Origin: Oscillibacter valericigenes Sjm18-20
GTDB lineage: Bacteria; Bacillota; Clostridia; Oscillospirales; Oscillospiraceae
Assembly (NCBI GenBank): GCA_000283575.1
Contig: AP012044.1
Span: forward strand, 2,852,001-2,916,000
Length of the DNA: 64,000 bases
Direction of reading: 5' to 3'
Below, piece after piece: positions 43,291-52,519 of the stretch. The notes under the pieces were generated by a model. That model was given only the letters and a program-made list of their open reading frames with translations, was not told where the DNA came from and searched no databases. The position numbers were made by a program, and so were the translations under genes. How positions within the stretch are numbered: position 1 is the stretch's first letter; every line of letters starts with the position of its first letter.

Positions 43291-43741
43291 GTGAAAGGAC
43301 ACTTACCGTCCCTTCCCTGATCTTTGAAAATTGAATATACGGCATTTCAGGCACAAAACCCGCGTGGCCGCAAGGCCAGCGAAATAGAGCGCGACGCCAG
43401 GACGGCAGCTTTCAGGAGGTGATCCGGGACAAGCTGTTTGAGCGATCTACGCAAGCTCTAAACCCGGCACGGCATACCGGGCGCGATGACAGCGCGGGAG
43501 TTAAAGATACTTGCTCACGCCCGCTCACAGACTTGAAGCGGAACCCTGCGGCGCACGTTGCGAACGACGCTGCGGAGCTATGACAGCCTCGCCAGAGGCG
43601 GCCCGAAATGTCCCTCATCGCCGGGGCACGTGGTACAAATACGGTGAACAACTCAAAGTCAGATACCATGCCCTGACCGCGCTTTTGCGGTCAGGGTATT
43701 CATGTGACTTTGAACTGATAAAAAGGAAGGAGCGTCATTCT
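43291..43741 (+). other. GC-rich noncoding stretch before the small DUF6870-like gene
   Basis: About 450 bp without a convincing gene. It has a hairpin tggccgcaaggcca, the 12-mer aggaggtgatcc (43414-43425), which is the exact complement of the 16S rRNA 3' end, and a terminal hairpin system at 43654-43712. One frame stays open from 43420 (GTG) for about 50 codons, but the ribosome-binding site overlaps its start. Candidate for a regulatory RNA or an attenuator of the recombinase operon. Confidence 0.5.
43671..43696 (+). terminator. Strong hairpin ahead of the small gene
   Basis: Arms ccctgaccgc (43671-43680) and gcggtcaggg (43687-43696) with a 6-nt loop are wrapped by caaagtca (43654-43661) with tgactttg (43705-43712). 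No T tract is present, so it is a strong structural element rather than a classic terminator. Confidence 0.5.
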
Positions 43742-43966
43742 ATGAATCAAGCTGTTACTGCCTCTGTACAAAGCCAGCGGGAGGAACTGGTAGACATCCG
43801 GGAAGTCACGGTGGATAAGGAGCTTCCCAAGGCTGAACGCATTGCCGCATTTGTTCGGCAGATCAAAAATCCTTACCGGTTTCGCTGCGGTGATTTCGTG
43901 GTCAACGCCTGCTTTGCACAGGGCGGCGCTACCATTGAAGAATGCTTGCAGGGAATTTTACGGTAA
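43742..43966 (+). CDS. DUF6870-like small ICE protein
   Basis: A 74-residue protein (VDIREVTVDKELPKAERIAA, NPYRFRCGDFVVNACFAQGG) matching the short DUF6870 proteins that sit directly before the serine recombinases in such ICEs. The start is ATG 43742 after aaggaaggag. Two conserved cysteines (CGDFVVNAC) are present. The function is unknown. Confidence 0.75.
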   Translation: MNQAVTASVQSQREELVDIREVTVDKELPKAERIAAFVRQIKNPYRFRCGDFVVNACFAQGGATIEECLQGILR

Positions 43967-44090
43967 TCGACAAAGTTGTACTTTCCCGCTGAGCTTGTTA
44001 TGATGGAGCTGGAAAAGGAAATGAATTAGGCGAGGCCCTCAAGCCACTCTTTTGATGCGGGATAAATCCGGCGGGAAGGAGTGTTTTTCT

Positions 44091-45710
44091 ATGCCCAAAT
44101 ATCAAGCGGCAGAGTACATCCGGCTCTCTTATACGGATGACAAGCAGAATGAAAGCGACAGCGTGGGCAACCAGCGGAAACTGATCGAGAATTTCGTTTC
44201 GCAGAACGCAGACATCGAAGTAATTGAAGAAAAGATCGACGATGGGTACAGCGGTATTATCTTTGACCGCCCTGCCTTTAAAAAAATGATGCAGGATGTG
44301 ACAGACGGCAAAATCAACTGCGTCATAGTAAAAGACTTGTCCCGCCTTGGACGTGAATACATTGAAACGGGCCGCTATCTGCGCCGGATATTCCCGGCCT
44401 ACGGCGTCCGTTTCATTGCCATTAACGACAACATCGACACTGCTCGTGAAAACTGCGGCGACGATCTGGCGGTATCCGTCAAGAACATCATGAACGAGGC
44501 GTACTGCCGGGATATTTCCATCAAGACCCGCAGTTCCCTTGATGTGAAACGGCGGAATGGCGATTTTGTCGGCGCGTTTCCTGTTTACGGTTATTTCAAA
44601 TCCGCGGAAAGCAGGAACAAGCTGGAGCCTGACCCATATGCCTCGCGCGTCGTCCGGGATATTTTTCGGATGCGTCTGGAAGGCTCTAGCGCCTCCCGTA
44701 TCGCCTCCGAGCTGAATCGGCTGTGCGTTCTCTCGCCTCTGGCCTACAAGAAAAACAACGGCCTACCGTATGCCAAGCATGGCTACGCGGACAAGGAAAA
44801 CTGCAAATGGTCTGCGACGACCGTCCTCCGCATTTTGCAGGATGAGACCTACGCTGGCACGCTGGTACAGGGCAAGCAAGGGACCCCGCACTATAAAATC
44901 AAGACCATGGAGCAGCATCCCTCATCAGACTGGATTCGCGTTCCGGGCGCACATGAAGCGATCGTTGCGCAGCGCGATTTTGAGCTAGTACAGCGTATCC
45001 GGCATCTGGATACCCGCACAGCTCCCCAGCAGGACACAGTATATTTGTTTTCCGGCGTCCTCGTCTGTGGCTGTTGCGGTGCTCGTATGACGCGCAAGAC
45101 CAATCGCGTCGGCGGCAAGGAATACCACTATTACTATTGCCCTACCGGAAAAAAGCACGGCTGCGAGCATTCAGCCATGCTCAAGGAAAGCGACTTGACG
45201 ACCTGCGTCCGCGATGCACTGAAAAGCTATATAGACAATGTGGTTTCGCTGGAAGCTCTGCTCTCCGGCATCAACCAGCAGCGTATCAATCGGGAATTGA
45301 CCCGGGAATATACCGACCAGATCACGGCAAACGAGCGTCGGATGGGACAATATCAGGAGTTCAAATCCCGGCTCTATGAAAACATGGTGCAGGGAATCCT
45401 CACCAAAGAGGAATTTGTCACCATGAAAGGCAATTACAGCGCAGAGATCGAGCGCCTGAAAACCGCCCTGTCCGACCTGAAGGCAAAGCTGGAGGACGTG
45501 ATGGGAAACCGAAGCGAACGAAATCGCTGGATTTCCCACTTCACGCAGTTTGCCACCTTGCAGGAGCTGGATCGTAAAGTCGTCGTTCAACTGATTCAGA
45601 GCATCCGGGTGATGAGCAAGAACGAATTGAAGATCACATTCAACTATGCGGACGAATATGAAAAGGCGCTGGCGATTCTCACATCGGTAGAACAAAGAAA
45701 GGTGGGATGA
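44091..45710 (+). CDS. Large serine recombinase 1
   Basis: A 539-residue recombinase: resolvase domain with catalytic Ser13 (YIRLSYTDD) and the KDLSRLGRE motif at about 81-89, a recombinase domain (about 170-290), a zinc ribbon (CGCCGARMTRK ... CPTGKKHGC) at about 320-365 and a coiled coil at about 400-480. It cuts and rejoins the element ends. The start is ATG 44091 after gggaaggag; 39 bp upstream the frame is open but has no ribosome-binding site. Four bp downstream lies recombinase 2. Confidence 0.93.
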   Translation: MPKYQAAEYIRLSYTDDKQNESDSVGNQRKLIENFVSQNADIEVIEEKIDDGYSGIIFDRPAFKKMMQDVTDGKINCVIVKDLSRLGREYIETGRYLRRIFPAYGVRFIAINDNIDTARENCGDDLAVSVKNIMNEAYCRDISIKTRSSLDVKRRNGDFVGAFPVYGYFKSAESRNKLEPDPYASRVVRDIFRMRLEGSSASRIASELNRLCVLSPLAYKKNNGLPYAKHGYADKENCKWSATTVLRILQDETYAGTLVQGKQGTPHYKIKTMEQHPSSDWIRVPGAHEAIVAQRDFELVQRIRHLDTRTAPQQDTVYLFSGVLVCGCCGARMTRKTNRVGGKEYHYYYCPTGKKHGCEHSAMLKESDLTTCVRDALKSYIDNVVSLEALLSGINQQRINRELTREYTDQITANERRMGQYQEFKSRLYENMVQGILTKEEFVTMKGNYSAEIERLKTALSDLKAKLEDVMGNRSERNRWISHFTQFATLQELDRKVVVQLIQSIRVMSKNELKITFNYADEYEKALAILTSVEQRKVG

Positions 45711-45713
45711 CAA

Positions 45714-47381
45714 ATGGCACGAAAAAGCAGAAAAGCAACGCTCGCCCCGGTTCAGGGCGAGCACTCCTTTCAGGAGGCACTTTACATCCGCGCCGCACTG
45801 TATGTCCGCCTTTCCGTGGAAGACACGAAAACGACCAGCATTTCCATCGAGACGCAGCAAATGATTCTGGCGCGCTTCTTGGAAAGCAGGCCGGAGATCT
45901 TCGCCTATAAAACCTATATTGACAACGGTGCTACCGGCACAAACTTCCACCGGCTCGGTTTTCAGCAAATGCTTGCCGACATTGAAGCGGGCCTTGTCAA
46001 CTGCGTCATCGTCAAAGACCTGTCTCGCCTTGGCCGCAACACCATCGACACCGGCTATTACATTGAACAGTATTTTCCGGCTCATAAGGTGCGCTTCATC
46101 GCCGTCAACGATCAGTTTGATTCCGCCGACCCGGACAATGTTCACGCCGGTATTATCCTGCCCCTGAAAAACATGATCAACGAGGCGTATGCTCTGGACA
46201 TCGGCAAAAAGATTAAGGCGCAGCAGCGACAGGCCATGAAGGACGGCGAGTACGTCGGCGGGCGGACACCCTACGGCTACCGGAAAGCGCCGGACGACTG
46301 CCACAAGCTTCTTGTTGACCCGGAAGCCACCGAGACCGTCCAAAGGATATTTCATCGGGCCTCGGAGGGCGCGGGGCTGAACACCATAGCCCGCGAGCTG
46401 AACGAGGCGGGCGTAACAGCGCCGAGCCACTATAAGCAGAAGCTGGGCATCATTGAAAACGAAAACCTGATCGGCAACGGTCACTGGCAGACCAGAACCG
46501 TTTCCAAAATCCTTCATGCGGAGATATATACCGGCGATCTGGTGCAGGGCCACACAAAGACCTTTGACCACAAGCAGATTCGCGCCGGGGCCGATAATCT
46601 GATTTCCGTCAGCGGTACCCATGAGGCGATTGTCAGCCATGAGCTTTTCGAGCAGGTACAGCAAATCCTTGGGCAGACCTCCGAGCTTTGCAAAGAACGC
46701 TCCGTTGACCCCTATACCCCGAACATTATGCGGGGCAAAGTGTTCTGCGCTCACTGCGGGGGCAGCCTGCATCGGCAGCGCAACCAGCGCAAGAAAACAG
46801 CGCCGATCTACTGCTACCATTGCCTTTCCAATTCCCGCGTGGCGCATGGGAGCTGCCCCGGCGTTACCATCCGGGAAACGGAGCTTCTATCCGTTCTGCT
46901 GACGGTACTGCTGGAGGCGATGAACGCGACATTGGGCCAGTACGCCCTTCTGCTGAACGCGGATAGCCGGGAGCAGCAACGCAAAGAGCTGATCGAGCAG
47001 GCAGGCCGCTGCAAGGCGGATGCGGAGAAATACCGCAGCCTGATACGCGGCCTGTATGAAGATTTCGTGCTGGGCGTTCTGACAAGCGAGGACTATTTCT
47101 CCTTCAAGGAACAGTATGAAGCAAAGCTCGCCGCTTCCGAACAGGAGGCAGACTGGCTGGAGCAGCAGAAAAAGCAGATGGATACGCAGCTTGCCCGGTG
47201 CAAGTCGCTTTCGCAGGGCATGGAAAGTATTCGGCAAAACCATAAGCTGACGGCTGCCCTGATCGACCGGCTTGTGGAACGGGTAGAAGTATCCCACGAC
47301 AAACAGATAAAGGTCAAGTTCCGCTTTCAGAGCGAGTTTCAGGAATACGAGGAGGGGCCAGCGCCATGCAAAACTATGTGA
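45714..47381 (+). CDS. Large serine recombinase 2
   Basis: A 555-residue recombinase with a 25-residue N-terminal extension before the resolvase domain; catalytic Ser34 is in YVRLSVED and the KDLSRLGRN motif is at about 101-109. A zinc ribbon (FCAHCGGSLHRQ ... YCYHC) is present at about 340-370. It starts 4 bp after recombinase 1. The overlap of 16 bp with recombinase 3 indicates one operon. All three keep catalytic residues. Confidence 0.92.
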   Translation: MARKSRKATLAPVQGEHSFQEALYIRAALYVRLSVEDTKTTSISIETQQMILARFLESRPEIFAYKTYIDNGATGTNFHRLGFQQMLADIEAGLVNCVIVKDLSRLGRNTIDTGYYIEQYFPAHKVRFIAVNDQFDSADPDNVHAGIILPLKNMINEAYALDIGKKIKAQQRQAMKDGEYVGGRTPYGYRKAPDDCHKLLVDPEATETVQRIFHRASEGAGLNTIARELNEAGVTAPSHYKQKLGIIENENLIGNGHWQTRTVSKILHAEIYTGDLVQGHTKTFDHKQIRAGADNLISVSGTHEAIVSHELFEQVQQILGQTSELCKERSVDPYTPNIMRGKVFCAHCGGSLHRQRNQRKKTAPIYCYHCLSNSRVAHGSCPGVTIRETELLSVLLTVLLEAMNATLGQYALLLNADSREQQRKELIEQAGRCKADAEKYRSLIRGLYEDFVLGVLTSEDYFSFKEQYEAKLAASEQEADWLEQQKKQMDTQLARCKSLSQGMESIRQNHKLTAALIDRLVERVEVSHDKQIKVKFRFQSEFQEYEEGPAPCKTM

Positions 47382-48892
47382 TTGCCCTCTATATCCGTCT
47401 CTCTCTGGAGGACAGCAAATATGACAGCCTGAGTATCCAGAACCAGCACCTGATCCTGAATGAATTTGCCCTCTCCATGCCGGAGGCGGCACACGCCGAG
47501 GTTCTGGAGTTTGTAGACAACGGTTTCAGCGGCACCAACTTTGAGCGCCCTGACGTGCAGCGCCTGATTGAGATGGTGCGTGAAAACAAGATCGACTGCA
47601 TCATCGTCAAGGATTTCTCCCGATTCGGACGCAACAGCATCGAGACTGGCTATTTTATCGAGCGCGTTTTCCCCCTGTATCATACCCGTTTTATTTCGGT
47701 CAGCGACGATTTCGATTCTGCCAAGTTCAAGGGCGACACCGGCGGCATGGATGTGGCGTTCAAGTATCTTATTAACGAGTATTATAGCCGCGATATGTCC
47801 ATCAAAACCAAGAGCGCCAAGTACACGAAGATGCAGCGCGGCGAGTATCAAAGTAAAATCTGTCCCTATGGCTACCGAAAAAGCGCGGACGGGCGCATGG
47901 AGCCGGACCCGGAGGCTGCTGCTGTTGTCAAGCAGATATTTGAGCTCGTAGTCAGCGGAACCAACGCCACGCATATCGCACGCAAACTATACCAACAAGG
48001 GACGCCCACACCCGGCGAATACAAAGCGGCTACCGGAAACCATACGTTTGATATTTCCCGAGCGCGCGGCATCTGGAGCAATTCGACGGTGCTGCGGATT
48101 CTGGAGGACGAACGCTATACCGGCACCTACGTCATCGGAAAGCGGACTGTACTGGAAGTCGGCGGGACACGCTCCCGCCGGAAAGATCGGGACAAGTGGT
48201 ACATCATCCCCGACCACCATCCCGCCATTGTAGGAAAAGAAGTGTTTGAGCATGCTCAGACTGCGATTTGCCGGTTTTCCATCCCCAACAAAAAGCAGCA
48301 TGATTACCCGCTGAAAGGCAAGGTATACTGTGGCTGCTGTGACCATGCGCTTTCCCGTATCATGCAGAAAACGCCGCTTTTCTATTGCCGCCATTCTGAG
48401 GCTGATATAAAATCGCCTTGCCACGGTATGCGGATCGGCGTTGCCGAGCTGGAGCAACTTGTATTTACAGTACTGAAAAAGCAGATGGAAGTGATGCTGG
48501 GCATGGGTGCGGGCGAATTGCCCACGCTGGAAGCGGGTCTTGCCAGGCAAGCGGAATATGAGCAGCAGATAAGCTCCCTTCAGGACGCAAAGCGCCACCT
48601 ATACGAACAATACCTGATGCGGGAAATTGAGCTTGACGAGTACAAGAGCCAGAAGGCCTTGTGCGACGCAAAGCTGGTGCAGATCAAAAACACCTGCGCC
48701 GCGGTCATGGTTCAGACAAAGCAGGTGCAGGAGCAACGTGAGGAACAGATAAAGCAAAAGCAGATCATCCAAGAGATTTCTCTGGCCGATGGCTTGACGG
48801 CATCTCTCGTCGATCTGCTGATCGAGAAGGTGTATGTATTCCCCGACAAACGCATTGAAATAGCGTACAAATTCAGGGGTTTCAATGCGTAG
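47366..48892 (+). CDS. Large serine recombinase 3
   Basis: A 508-residue recombinase: Ser13 in YIRLSLED, KDFSRFGRN at about 83-91, a zinc ribbon (VYCGCCDHALSRI ... FYCRH ... PCHG) and a C-terminal coiled coil. It overlaps recombinase 2 by 16 bp. It is the last gene of the ICE operon. Element ends usually lie close to such recombinases, so the right end is probably in the 200 bp after it. Confidence 0.92.
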   Translation: MQNYVIALYIRLSLEDSKYDSLSIQNQHLILNEFALSMPEAAHAEVLEFVDNGFSGTNFERPDVQRLIEMVRENKIDCIIVKDFSRFGRNSIETGYFIERVFPLYHTRFISVSDDFDSAKFKGDTGGMDVAFKYLINEYYSRDMSIKTKSAKYTKMQRGEYQSKICPYGYRKSADGRMEPDPEAAAVVKQIFELVVSGTNATHIARKLYQQGTPTPGEYKAATGNHTFDISRARGIWSNSTVLRILEDERYTGTYVIGKRTVLEVGGTRSRRKDRDKWYIIPDHHPAIVGKEVFEHAQTAICRFSIPNKKQHDYPLKGKVYCGCCDHALSRIMQKTPLFYCRHSEADIKSPCHGMRIGVAELEQLVFTVLKKQMEVMLGMGAGELPTLEAGLARQAEYEQQISSLQDAKRHLYEQYLMREIELDEYKSQKALCDAKLVQIKNTCAAVMVQTKQVQEQREEQIKQKQIIQEISLADGLTASLVDLLIEKVYVFPDKRIEIAYKFRGFNA

Positions 48893-49100
48893 GCTGTTTA
48901 TAAATCACTACGGGCAGAAATATTGCGGGGCTCCCGAATGTATAAGCGAAAAAGGCCGCCCAAAAAGAAGGATATAACGAGATAGAAAGCAGAATCAGTA
49001 AATTTACAGGACAATTTAAATAATATTTTGTGTATCACTTGACAAATTTTATGATTCGTGTAAAATAGAATTACAAATCTGTATCGGGGGGGTATATCTC
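48893..49100 (+). other. Probable right-end region of the first ICE
   Basis: About 200 bp between the last recombinase and the defence-like island. GC-rich text gives way to AT-rich sequence around 48980, consistent with an element border. No direct repeat or att site can be named without an empty-site sequence. It includes a promoter at 49039-49066. Confidence 0.35.
49039..49066 (+). promoter_or_regulatory. Sigma-A-type promoter of the TA-like pair
   Basis: TTGACA at 49039-49044 and TAAAAT at 49061-49066 are separated by 16 bp. It lies 35 bp before the TTG start at 49101, the first gene of the pair. Confidence 0.55.
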
Positions 49101-49832
49101 TTGGCTGATATTATCATCAATGAAGATCTTCTTCGCAGAATCGTTCGAGCAATAGACAAGGCTATTGCTGATGACATCCCGCAGTACCTGCGAGACCATC
49201 GCAAGGAAACGAACAATGCCATCATGCAGCTTCGTGGAGACTATATCAATGAAAACCTTCGGCAGTTCGTTGTTGCTGAAGGCATTGAACTGATTCCTTT
49301 TAGACGGTTTGTTTGGCAGGGGCGGCTCCTAGCTGATAGGCGCAACAAAGTCACATATAGCATTACTACCCAAGCTAATCTCAGTGCGATACCGAAGAAA
49401 AAGGATCGTACTAAACCACATTTTTTGCAGTCTGTTCTGGCTGCAGAAAACAGTGGGTATCAAGGTCGGTATAAGCAAGAGACTTTATTCTCTATGGATA
49501 TGTTTGACGCAGAAACCTTGAAGAATGATTACGACGAGATTATTGCAGGAATGCTCGACCCAGCCGAAGGTTACTGTCATTATGTGATATCCTACCAGAC
49601 TGCAGAGAATGACCTCGTTGATGTCAAACTTGAATTTTTGGATAGCGGGTTTGCAACAGTCGAAGAAGTGTCACTCAATGATTACATAAAGCCGGACTTT
49701 GCGCGACTTACCAATACTGAATCCATTGACGAGAATGTACCTATTCCTGCTTCCGAAGGTGTTCGCGGGCTGTTGGGCATCAAGAAGGCCGGTATCCGTC
49801 CGGCATTGAGAGAGGCCGAAGAAGAGGCCTGA
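49101..49832 (+). CDS. DUF5986-like protein, partner of the metallopeptidase
   Basis: A 243-residue protein (MADIIINEDLLRRIVRAIDK, then QFVVAEGIELIPFRRFVWQG) resembling DUF5986 as I recall it. The TTG start has gggggg just upstream. It is mostly alpha/beta and has no catalytic motif I can name. It precedes the XRE-metallopeptidase gene by 29 bp with a shared promoter, as in toxin-antitoxin-like defence pairs; which protein is toxic is unknown. Confidence 0.65.
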   Translation: MADIIINEDLLRRIVRAIDKAIADDIPQYLRDHRKETNNAIMQLRGDYINENLRQFVVAEGIELIPFRRFVWQGRLLADRRNKVTYSITTQANLSAIPKKKDRTKPHFLQSVLAAENSGYQGRYKQETLFSMDMFDAETLKNDYDEIIAGMLDPAEGYCHYVISYQTAENDLVDVKLEFLDSGFATVEEVSLNDYIKPDFARLTNTESIDENVPIPASEGVRGLLGIKKAGIRPALREAEEEA

Positions 49833-49861
49833 CCAAGTATAATGTCAGGAGATAGCAAAAT

Positions 49862-51055
49862 ATGGACAAAAAAGAATTTCGAGGCGAGAGGTTAAAGAGT
49901 GCGAGATTGTTTCGTGGAAAAACACTCACGGAATTATCAGACATGACCGGAATTAGCAAACAGTCTCTTTCCCTTTATGAAAATAACGGAAATAAGCCTG
50001 ATTACGAGCGTGGTCAATCTCTTGCAACTGCACTTCATTTCCCATATGAATACTTCCTGCAAGAAGATGGATGTCGCACAACGACTGAAGTGACCTACTT
50101 TAGATCACTTGTAAGTGCAACAAAAATGGATCGTACTGCGCAAAGCCTTAAGCTTGATTTCGTTGCTAAGATGTATGAGGTGTTGCTCGACTATATTGAT
50201 TTCCCTCCGTTGAATCTGCCAACTGTTGACTTTAATGGTAGTGATGATGAGTTCGATGATATGGGAAATGAGGCTATGCTCAAAGAAATTGAGCAGATAG
50301 CCCAACAAGTCCGGGATCTATGGTCGCTTGGCGATGGACCTATTCAGGATCTTCAGTATGTACTGGAGCAGAACGGCATTATAGTTACGGGCTTTGATAC
50401 CAACGAAGATAAAATCGATGCATTTAGCCAAAGAACCATTTTGGACAATGGCGAGGTTTATTTTATCTGCGTAGATCAGGGTTCAAAGCCGGAAGGCCGC
50501 ATTCGCTTTGATATGGCCCACGAACTTGGACACATTCTACTCCATCCTTGGAGTGAAAGCCTTGACCTCATAACAAAAGAAGAATTTAAGCTGCGGGAAA
50601 AGCAGGCCAATATGTTTGCAAGCGCGTTTCTTCTTCCTAGAAGCAGTTTTGGGAAAGATGTTCTTGCCTACCCTACAGATATAAAATACTATTTATGGCT
50701 CAAAAAGAAGTGGAGATCGTCCGCACAGTCTATGATGTATCGGAGTAATCAGATAGGCGCTATAACGGACAATCAGTTTCAATACATGATGAGGCAAGTT
50801 TCCAAGCAGGGCTGGAGGCTGAAAGAGCCTGATGACACCGTTTTTTTCCTAAATGAAAACATTTTTCAAGGTGCAATTGATTTACTAAATGAAGCAAAGA
50901 TATTGACACCAGCAAGCCTCTTGCGCTTATTTCGGAAATACGGCATAACTCTGTATGCCTCCGATATAGAAGATTTGCTACATCTTAGGAATGGGACATT
51001 TGACGTTGAGGATGTTTTACCAAAGATTATTCAACTAAAGCAGCCAGATTGCTAA
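49862..51055 (+). CDS. XRE-ImmA/IrrE-type zinc metallopeptidase
   Basis: A 397-residue protein: XRE helix-turn-helix at 1-65 (SDMTGISKQSLSLYENNGNK), then an ImmA/IrrE metallopeptidase with HELGH starting at His220 (FDMAHELGHILLH) and a downstream helix with EFKLREKQANMFASAFLL carrying the third ligand Glu. These proteins cleave repressors (ImmA) or regulators (IrrE). It is cotranscribed with the DUF5986-like gene. ImmA/IrrE proteins paired with a partner occur in toxin-antitoxin-type phage defence (RosmerTA is one named system, from memory). A phage-like lysogeny regulator is the alternative. Confidence 0.82.
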   Translation: MDKKEFRGERLKSARLFRGKTLTELSDMTGISKQSLSLYENNGNKPDYERGQSLATALHFPYEYFLQEDGCRTTTEVTYFRSLVSATKMDRTAQSLKLDFVAKMYEVLLDYIDFPPLNLPTVDFNGSDDEFDDMGNEAMLKEIEQIAQQVRDLWSLGDGPIQDLQYVLEQNGIIVTGFDTNEDKIDAFSQRTILDNGEVYFICVDQGSKPEGRIRFDMAHELGHILLHPWSESLDLITKEEFKLREKQANMFASAFLLPRSSFGKDVLAYPTDIKYYLWLKKKWRSSAQSMMYRSNQIGAITDNQFQYMMRQVSKQGWRLKEPDDTVFFLNENIFQGAIDLLNEAKILTPASLLRLFRKYGITLYASDIEDLLHLRNGTFDVEDVLPKIIQLKQPDC

Positions 51056-51090
51056 AAAAGTTTGGGCTCAACTGTATTATGGAGGGTATC

Positions 51091-51333
51091 ATGAATAAGA
51101 AAAGAAGCAGTTCCTCACTCGCATCAGAAGCGGCAAAAATTCTTAACAACCAGAACGCCTCAAACATTCAGCGCTCCTTGGCTGGTGGCGTACTATCCCA
51201 GCGGGACCCATCAAAACAAACAGGTACTTCAATGGAAGACAAAGCATCGAAGGTTCTGCAGAGCGATAAATACTCTGATGCAACAAAAAGTTTGGCAGCA
51301 AGTCTGCTTTCTCAATCAAATAAGGAATGGTAA
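51091..51333 (+). CDS. Small two-repeat protein
   Basis: An 80-residue protein made of two related repeats of about 28 residues, SEAAKILNNQNASNIQRSLA and EDKASKVLQSDKYSDATKSL, both ending in SQ. ATG 51091 follows ggaggg. Similar small repeat proteins are widespread in bacterial accessory regions with unknown function. It is the third gene after the metallopeptidase and may be part of that operon. Confidence 0.6.
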   Translation: MNKKRSSSSLASEAAKILNNQNASNIQRSLAGGVLSQRDPSKQTGTSMEDKASKVLQSDKYSDATKSLAASLLSQSNKEW

Positions 51334-51646
51334 TATTATTTTTGGCTTTATGCCTGGACAGTGGTGTTTAACTGAAATGTGCAAAAGGCGGAAAACTTAT
51401 ACTATTAGAGTCCTTAGTTAGTATAGGCTTTCTGCCTTTGATGATATATTTTTTTGTGTGCTTTACATATGGGCGTCAAAGTCGCATGACCCGAATCGAG
51501 TTACTAAATGAAAATATATAATTCATTTATATCAAGAGCCGGATCGGACTAGCTACAGGAGCGAACATGCAAAGTGTGTCTTTTTTTCTAAAAATGTCTT
51601 ACACACAAAGCCAAATAACCAACTTGATTGTAGTGGGGGTTATCTT
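51334..51646 (+). other. Intergenic stretch before the PRTase-like gene
   Basis: 313 bp without a supported gene. It is AT-rich and holds a weak inverted element (ctaactattag-like) near 51400. I see no terminator or promoter I can defend. Confidence 0.4.
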
Positions 51647-52519
51647 ATGTGCGAATACAAAAAGCAACGAAGCAGATTTTGGCTCAAAATATTTGAAAAC
51701 GAGGATTCTACAAATCTATCAACAAATGGTATGGTGAAAAGCCTTATTGAACTAGTATCGCCACAGATAGTTGAATGTAGCCCTACTGGCTGGAAGCTTT
51801 CAAAAAACCATCAAGATAATTATAATCTTTGGATTCCAGATGACTGCATGAATTGGGACTGTTTAGATGCTATAAAAGCATGGGCAGAGCAAGCTAATAG
51901 GCACATTTGGCTTGGAACAAACAGAAACACAGTGGATTATTTCTATGGCAATGAAGTAGACTATTGTATGGCCGCAGACTGGAATTTTGATATTGAGACA
52001 CAAGGACGAACAGAAGTAGGAAATGCCGAGTACCAATTAAAATATCAAATTCCAAAAGGTCTTGTTAGTAAAGAAAATGCAGGTGAGTTTGCTAACATAC
52101 TGGCTTCAGCTATATTGGATTGCACAGATTGCCTTCCTTTTGACTTGAGTAGTTTTATTGTCACAACGATTCCGGCAGTAAAAGCAAAACAAAACAAGTT
52201 ATCTTGGCAACTCGCGAGATATGTTGCAAGCAAAGTAGATGCTCCATTCATGGAAGCAACACTAACTAAGGACAAGCCACAAATGAAAGAGCAATCTGTT
52301 GAGGATAAGATACGTATTTGGCGCGAAATATTCCATGATGAAACCACGTTATGTCTTTCACACAAAGTTCGTGGCCATGATATTTTCATTGTCGATGATT
52401 TATATCAATCAGGTGCATCTATTTGGTGCTTCGCAGAGTTTCTCAAAGATGAATGCGGCGCAAGAACTGTAATAGCAGCTACATCTGTTAAGGCGTTGAA
52501 AGATGGTGACAACACATGA
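51647..52519 (+). CDS. Phosphoribosyltransferase-like protein
   Basis: A 290-residue protein. The C-terminal part has a PRTase-type PRPP-binding loop, IFIVDDLYQSGAS at about 246-258, followed by a hydrophobic strand (TVIAATSVKAL). This resembles ComF-type PRTases involved in DNA uptake. The N-terminal 180 residues are unlike any domain I know, with several Trp (WLGTNRNTVDYF, WNFDIET). It overlaps the DprA-like gene by 4 bp. ComF and DprA are competence partners, but the coupled pair here, away from other com genes, has been linked to mobile defence loci in comparative genomics (from memory). Confidence 0.72.
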   Translation: MCEYKKQRSRFWLKIFENEDSTNLSTNGMVKSLIELVSPQIVECSPTGWKLSKNHQDNYNLWIPDDCMNWDCLDAIKAWAEQANRHIWLGTNRNTVDYFYGNEVDYCMAADWNFDIETQGRTEVGNAEYQLKYQIPKGLVSKENAGEFANILASAILDCTDCLPFDLSSFIVTTIPAVKAKQNKLSWQLARYVASKVDAPFMEATLTKDKPQMKEQSVEDKIRIWREIFHDETTLCLSHKVRGHDIFIVDDLYQSGASIWCFAEFLKDECGARTVIAATSVKALKDGDNT

